The notes under the pieces: model-generated
Told to the model about the DNA's origin: nothing
The model's database searches: none
Seen by the model: only the letters and a program-made list of their open reading frames with translations
Assembly: GCF_018459925.1 (NCBI RefSeq)
Contig: NZ_CP075371.1
Location: 1,240,001 to 1,304,000 of the forward strand
Direction of reading: 5' to 3'
DNA: 64,000 bases
Source of the DNA: Nocardioides aquaticus
GTDB taxonomy: Bacteria; Actinomycetota; Actinomycetes; Propionibacteriales; Nocardioidaceae
Translations under genes and position numbers: made by a program
In this document: positions 61,547 to 64,000 of the stretch, one piece after another
Numbering within the stretch: the stretch's first letter is position 1
How the letters are laid out: each line of letters begins with the position of its first letter

Positions 61547-62296
61547 ATGAGCACCTCACGCACCCTGGAGATCCAGACCGACGCCGGGCCCGCCGAGGCG
61601 TACCTCACCGGCGAGGACGGCCGCCCCGGCGTGCTGTTCTTCGTCGACGCGATCGGGCTGCGCCGCCAGACCCGCGAGATGGCCGACCGGATCGCGTCCT
61701 GGGGCTACGTCGTGCTCGTGCCGCACGTGTTCCACCGCGACGGCACCGCCGACGAGCTGGCGCCGCAGGGCGACCTGCGCGAGGCCGGCGCCCGTGAGGA
61801 GTTCTTCGCCTCCGGCGTGATGGACCGGATCGGCGCGCTGACCCCCGACCTCTCCGGCCCGGACACCGAGGCGTGGGTCCGCACCCTGCTCGAGCACGCC
61901 GGTGACGGCCCGATCGGCACGACCGGCTACTGCATGGGCGGCCGCCTGGCCGTCCGCGCGGCCGCCGACCACCCCGGCACCGTCGGGGCCGTCGGGGGCT
62001 TCCACAACGGGGGCCTGGTCACCGACGAGCCGGACAGCCCGCACACGCTGCTGGGCGCGACCACCGCGGAGTACGTCTTCGGTCACGCCGACCAGGACTC
62101 CTCGATGCCGCTCGAGGCGGTGACCGCGCTGGAGGAGGCGCTCGACGCCGCCGGCCGGGTGCACCTCAACGAGGTCTACGAGGGCGCGGCCCACGGCTAC
62201 TCGATGGCCGACACCTCGATGTACGACGAGCGCGCCGCCGAGCGGCACTTCCACGAGCTGCGACGGCTGCTGGACCGGGTGCTGCTGGCGGGCTGA
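61547..62296 (+). CDS. dienelactone hydrolase family protein
   Basis: 249 residues, alpha/beta hydrolase with a Cys nucleophile: TTGYCMGGRLA (Cys129), YVFGHADQDSS (Asp182), EGAAHGYSM (His216), the dienelactone hydrolase triad. VLFFVDAIGLRRQTREMADRIASWGYVVLVPHVFHRDG is the typical N-terminal part. No chlorocatechol genes are near, so the substrate is open. TCTGAT lies 6 nt before ATG 61547 as a possible leaderless -10. Confidence 0.92.
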   Translation: MSTSRTLEIQTDAGPAEAYLTGEDGRPGVLFFVDAIGLRRQTREMADRIASWGYVVLVPHVFHRDGTADELAPQGDLREAGAREEFFASGVMDRIGALTPDLSGPDTEAWVRTLLEHAGDGPIGTTGYCMGGRLAVRAAADHPGTVGAVGGFHNGGLVTDEPDSPHTLLGATTAEYVFGHADQDSSMPLEAVTALEEALDAAGRVHLNEVYEGAAHGYSMADTSMYDERAAERHFHELRRLLDRVLLAG

Positions 62297-62318
62297 CCCG
62301 GCGACGGGCCGGCCGGGG

Positions 62319-63548
62319 TCAGGGCTCGACGCGCAGGATGCGGTCGTCCTCGGGGGCCGGGTCGCCGCGACCGTCCCGGTTGCTGGTCGTCACCCACAGC
62401 GAGCCGTCGGGGGCCGCGGCCACGGTGCGGAGCCGTCCGTACCGGCCCTCGAGCAGCGGGACGGGCCTGCCCGTCGTGCCCTCGTCGTCGACCGGGACCT
62501 GCCACAGCCGCTCGCCGCGCAGCGCGGCCATCCAGAGCGAGCCGTCCGCCCAGGCGAGACCGGCCGGGGAGGCGACCGCGGTCGGCCAGGTGCGCTCGGG
62601 GTCGAGCAGGCCGGCCTCGCGGGAGGCGCGGTCGCCGGTCCCCTCCACGTCGGGCCAGCCGTAGTCCCCGCCGCGCTCGACGAGGTTCAGCTCGTCGGCG
62701 GTGTCGTCCCCGAACTCCGAGGCCCACAGCCGGTCCTGGTCGTCGAAGGCCAGGCCCTGCACGTTGCGGTGGCCCAGCGACCACACGAGACCGCCGCCGG
62801 GGTTGCCCGGGGCGGGCCGGCCGTCGGTGGTGATCCGCAGGATCTTGCCGGCCAGCGAGCCGCGGTCGCGCGCCAGCGACTCCTCCCCGGTCTCGCCGGT
62901 GGAGACGTAGAGGTAGCCGTCGGGTCCGAAGGCGAGGCGTCCGCCGTCGTGCACGAAGCCCTTCGGGATGCCCTCGAGGAGGACCTCGGGCGTGCCGAGC
63001 ACGCCCCCCTCGAGCTGGGCGCGCACGACGCGGTTGTCCTCGGCGGTGGTCAGGTAGAAGTAGACGGCACGGTCCTCGGGGTAGCCGGGGGCGAGGGCCA
63101 CGCCCAGCAGACCCCCCTCGCCCTCCGGGGCGGCGGCGTCGAGGGTGCCGACCTCCTGCACGACCCGTCGCTCCCCGGTGACCCGGAGGACCCGCGCGGT
63201 GTCCCGCTCGGTGACCAGGGCGTCACCGTTGGGGAAGAAGGCCACGCCCCAGGGCGCGGCCAGCCCGCGCGCCACCGTCTCGACGACCCGCGGGGGGCCC
63301 TCGCCCCGGTCCCCGCCTCGGTCCCCGCGCCGGTCCCCGCCCTGGTCCCTGCCCTGGTCCCTGTCCGCCCCGGGTGCCTCCTCGACGGGTGCCGACGACG
63401 GGGCCTGCGGCTCGGGGGCCTCGGAGCCGCCCGGTGTCGGGGAGAGCGTCACGGAGGTCTGGTTGCCGTCCTGCCCGCAGGCGACCGCGGTGAGGGCGAG
63501 CAGCGCGGCGACGAGGACCGTCGCCGGCCGGCGGGGGGAGCCGGTCAC
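62319..63548 (-). CDS. PQQ-dependent sugar dehydrogenase-type lipoprotein
   Basis: 409 residues. Signal with lipobox LLALTAVACGQ (lipid-anchored at Cys24), a disordered linker made of 12-bp repeats (GRDQGGDRRGDRGGDRGEG), then a six-bladed propeller: LAAPWGVAFFPNGDALVTERDTARV, GGLLGVALAPGYPEDRAVYFYLT, PKGFVHDGGRLAFGPDGYLYVSTGE, LGHRNVQGLAFD and ASEFGDDTADELNLVERGGDYGWPDVEG are classic for soluble glucose/aldose dehydrogenases. PQQ synthesis genes are not in the window. GTG 63548 overlaps the upstream hydrolase stop (GTGA). Confidence 0.92.
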   Translation of the reverse strand: MTGSPRRPATVLVAALLALTAVACGQDGNQTSVTLSPTPGGSEAPEPQAPSSAPVEEAPGADRDQGRDQGGDRRGDRGGDRGEGPPRVVETVARGLAAPWGVAFFPNGDALVTERDTARVLRVTGERRVVQEVGTLDAAAPEGEGGLLGVALAPGYPEDRAVYFYLTTAEDNRVVRAQLEGGVLGTPEVLLEGIPKGFVHDGGRLAFGPDGYLYVSTGETGEESLARDRGSLAGKILRITTDGRPAPGNPGGGLVWSLGHRNVQGLAFDDQDRLWASEFGDDTADELNLVERGGDYGWPDVEGTGDRASREAGLLDPERTWPTAVASPAGLAWADGSLWMAALRGERLWQVPVDDEGTTGRPVPLLEGRYGRLRTVAAAPDGSLWVTTSNRDGRGDPAPEDDRILRVEP

Positions 63549-64000
63549 GCGCGGTCGACCCGGTCGATCAGCTCACGCAGCAGCTGGTGGACGCGGTCGG
63601 GGTGCTCCATCTGGACGAAGTGGCTGGCGCGCAGGCGGACGTACCGGGCGCCGGGGATGCGGCGCGCGGCCGTGCCCATGTCGCGGGAGCCGGCCAGGAT
63701 GTCGTGCGTCCCGGCCACGAACGTCGCCGGGACCTGGACCCGGCTCAGCGGGACGCGGGGGTGGCGGGACGTGGTCAGCGCGAGGTGCATGTACCACTCG
63801 ACCGGCGTGGAGAGCATCTCGGCCATCGCCATCGCCGCCAGCTCGGGGTCGGGGACACGACCGATGAACCCGACCCTGGTGAGCGCCTCGAGCGAGCGTG
63901 CGCCGAAGGGGAAGCGGGTGGTGACCGGGCTCAGGCTCCAGCCGCCGAGGCGCAGGCCCCGGGCGAGGGTGACGGTGACCGCGCGGGCGACGGGGTGGGG
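63545..64000 (-). CDS. alpha/beta hydrolase (5' end beyond window)
   Basis: The C-terminal 151 residues are present and the frame is open to the window edge. VPLSRVQVPATFVAGTHDILAGSRDMGTAARRIPGARYVRLRASHFVQMEHPDRVHQLLRELIDR supplies the late Asp (GTHDIL) and His (ASHFVQMEHP) of an alpha/beta-hydrolase triad; the GxSxG serine elbow must lie outside. Substrate unknown. Coupled to the sugar dehydrogenase downstream. Confidence 0.88.
   Translation of the reverse strand, partial: PHPVARAVTVTLARGLRLGGWSLSPVTTRFPFGARSLEALTRVGFIGRVPDPELAAMAMAEMLSTPVEWYMHLALTTSRHPRVPLSRVQVPATFVAGTHDILAGSRDMGTAARRIPGARYVRLRASHFVQMEHPDRVHQLLRELIDRVDRA

Overview
The window is very G+C-rich, gene-dense chromosomal DNA from an actinobacterium. 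It uses many GTG starts, has 1-4 nt start/stop overlaps, and carries many leaderless promoters: a TANNNT hexamer 6-7 nt before the start codon. Gene content and order fit a Nocardioides-like member of the Propionibacteriales; that placement is inference. From memory of the Mycobacterium tuberculosis map, much of the window is a rearranged version of the Rv3274c-Rv3313c neighbourhood (fadE25, purE/K, birA, accD5/E5, maf, accA3, lpdA, deoD, pmmB, add). No rRNA, tRNA, CRISPR array, phage gene or insertion sequence was seen. No gene-free stretch exceeds 300 bp.

Region 1 (1-13064) is mainly nucleoside and sugar salvage. It has a MaoC dehydratase (cut by the edge), adenosine deaminase, and a five-gene leftward operon: deoC, a complete aldehyde dehydrogenase, a truncated ALDH-like protein, a uridine-kinase-like P-loop protein and a C39-peptidase-like protein. 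A PH-like membrane protein, a phosphohexomutase, a HEAT/GNAT pair, an acidic small protein, an aldo/keto reductase, purine nucleoside phosphorylase and a gamma-glutamylcyclotransferase-fold protein follow. Region 2 (13145-28950) is central metabolism and transport: dihydrolipoyl dehydrogenase, a second flavoprotein lacking the redox disulfide (quinone reductase type), a SpoIID/LytB protein, a BenE-like transporter, pyruvate carboxylase, two PH-domain membrane proteins, the biotinylated acyl-CoA carboxylase subunit, an OFA-type transporter with its 33-residue small partner, and an acyl-CoA dehydrogenase. Region 3 (29087-46003) holds a lipase-like hydrolase, MFS exporter, maf, PhoD phosphatase, accE/accD, a divergent birA with a class III adenylate cyclase, purK-purE, membrane and regulatory proteins, a second acyl-CoA dehydrogenase, a zinc-ribbon protein, and two CNNM/CorC-type proteins behind an unusual leader.

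Region 4 (46015-52918) is a compact arsenic-resistance island. It encodes an ArsR-ArsC fusion, a second ArsC, a YnfA-like membrane protein, an ArsO-like monooxygenase, an ArsR-ArsN-type acetyltransferase fusion, a second flavoprotein with a cysteine-rich tail, a free ArsR with a CVC metal site, and the ArsB efflux pump. Palindromic operators of two different half-site types sit at the promoters. Together they suggest arsenate reduction, arsenite export and possible modification of organoarsenicals.

Region 5 (53028-64000) holds a three-subunit molybdenum hydroxylase of the PaoABC/xanthine dehydrogenase class, a divergent ABC-2 exporter coupled to a DesK/DesR-like two-component pair, thioredoxin, a dienelactone hydrolase, a PQQ-type sugar dehydrogenase lipoprotein and an alpha/beta hydrolase cut by the edge.

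The least explained signals are non-coding. They are long palindromes between convergent genes, one 32-bp hairpin used at two terminators 40 kb apart, a degenerate 22-bp tandem repeat at two terminator regions, a 34-bp duplication of a gene tail forming the pyc promoter, a four-run G-quadruplex motif, and a leader ORF with a hairpin hiding a Shine-Dalgarno site ahead of the CNNM genes.
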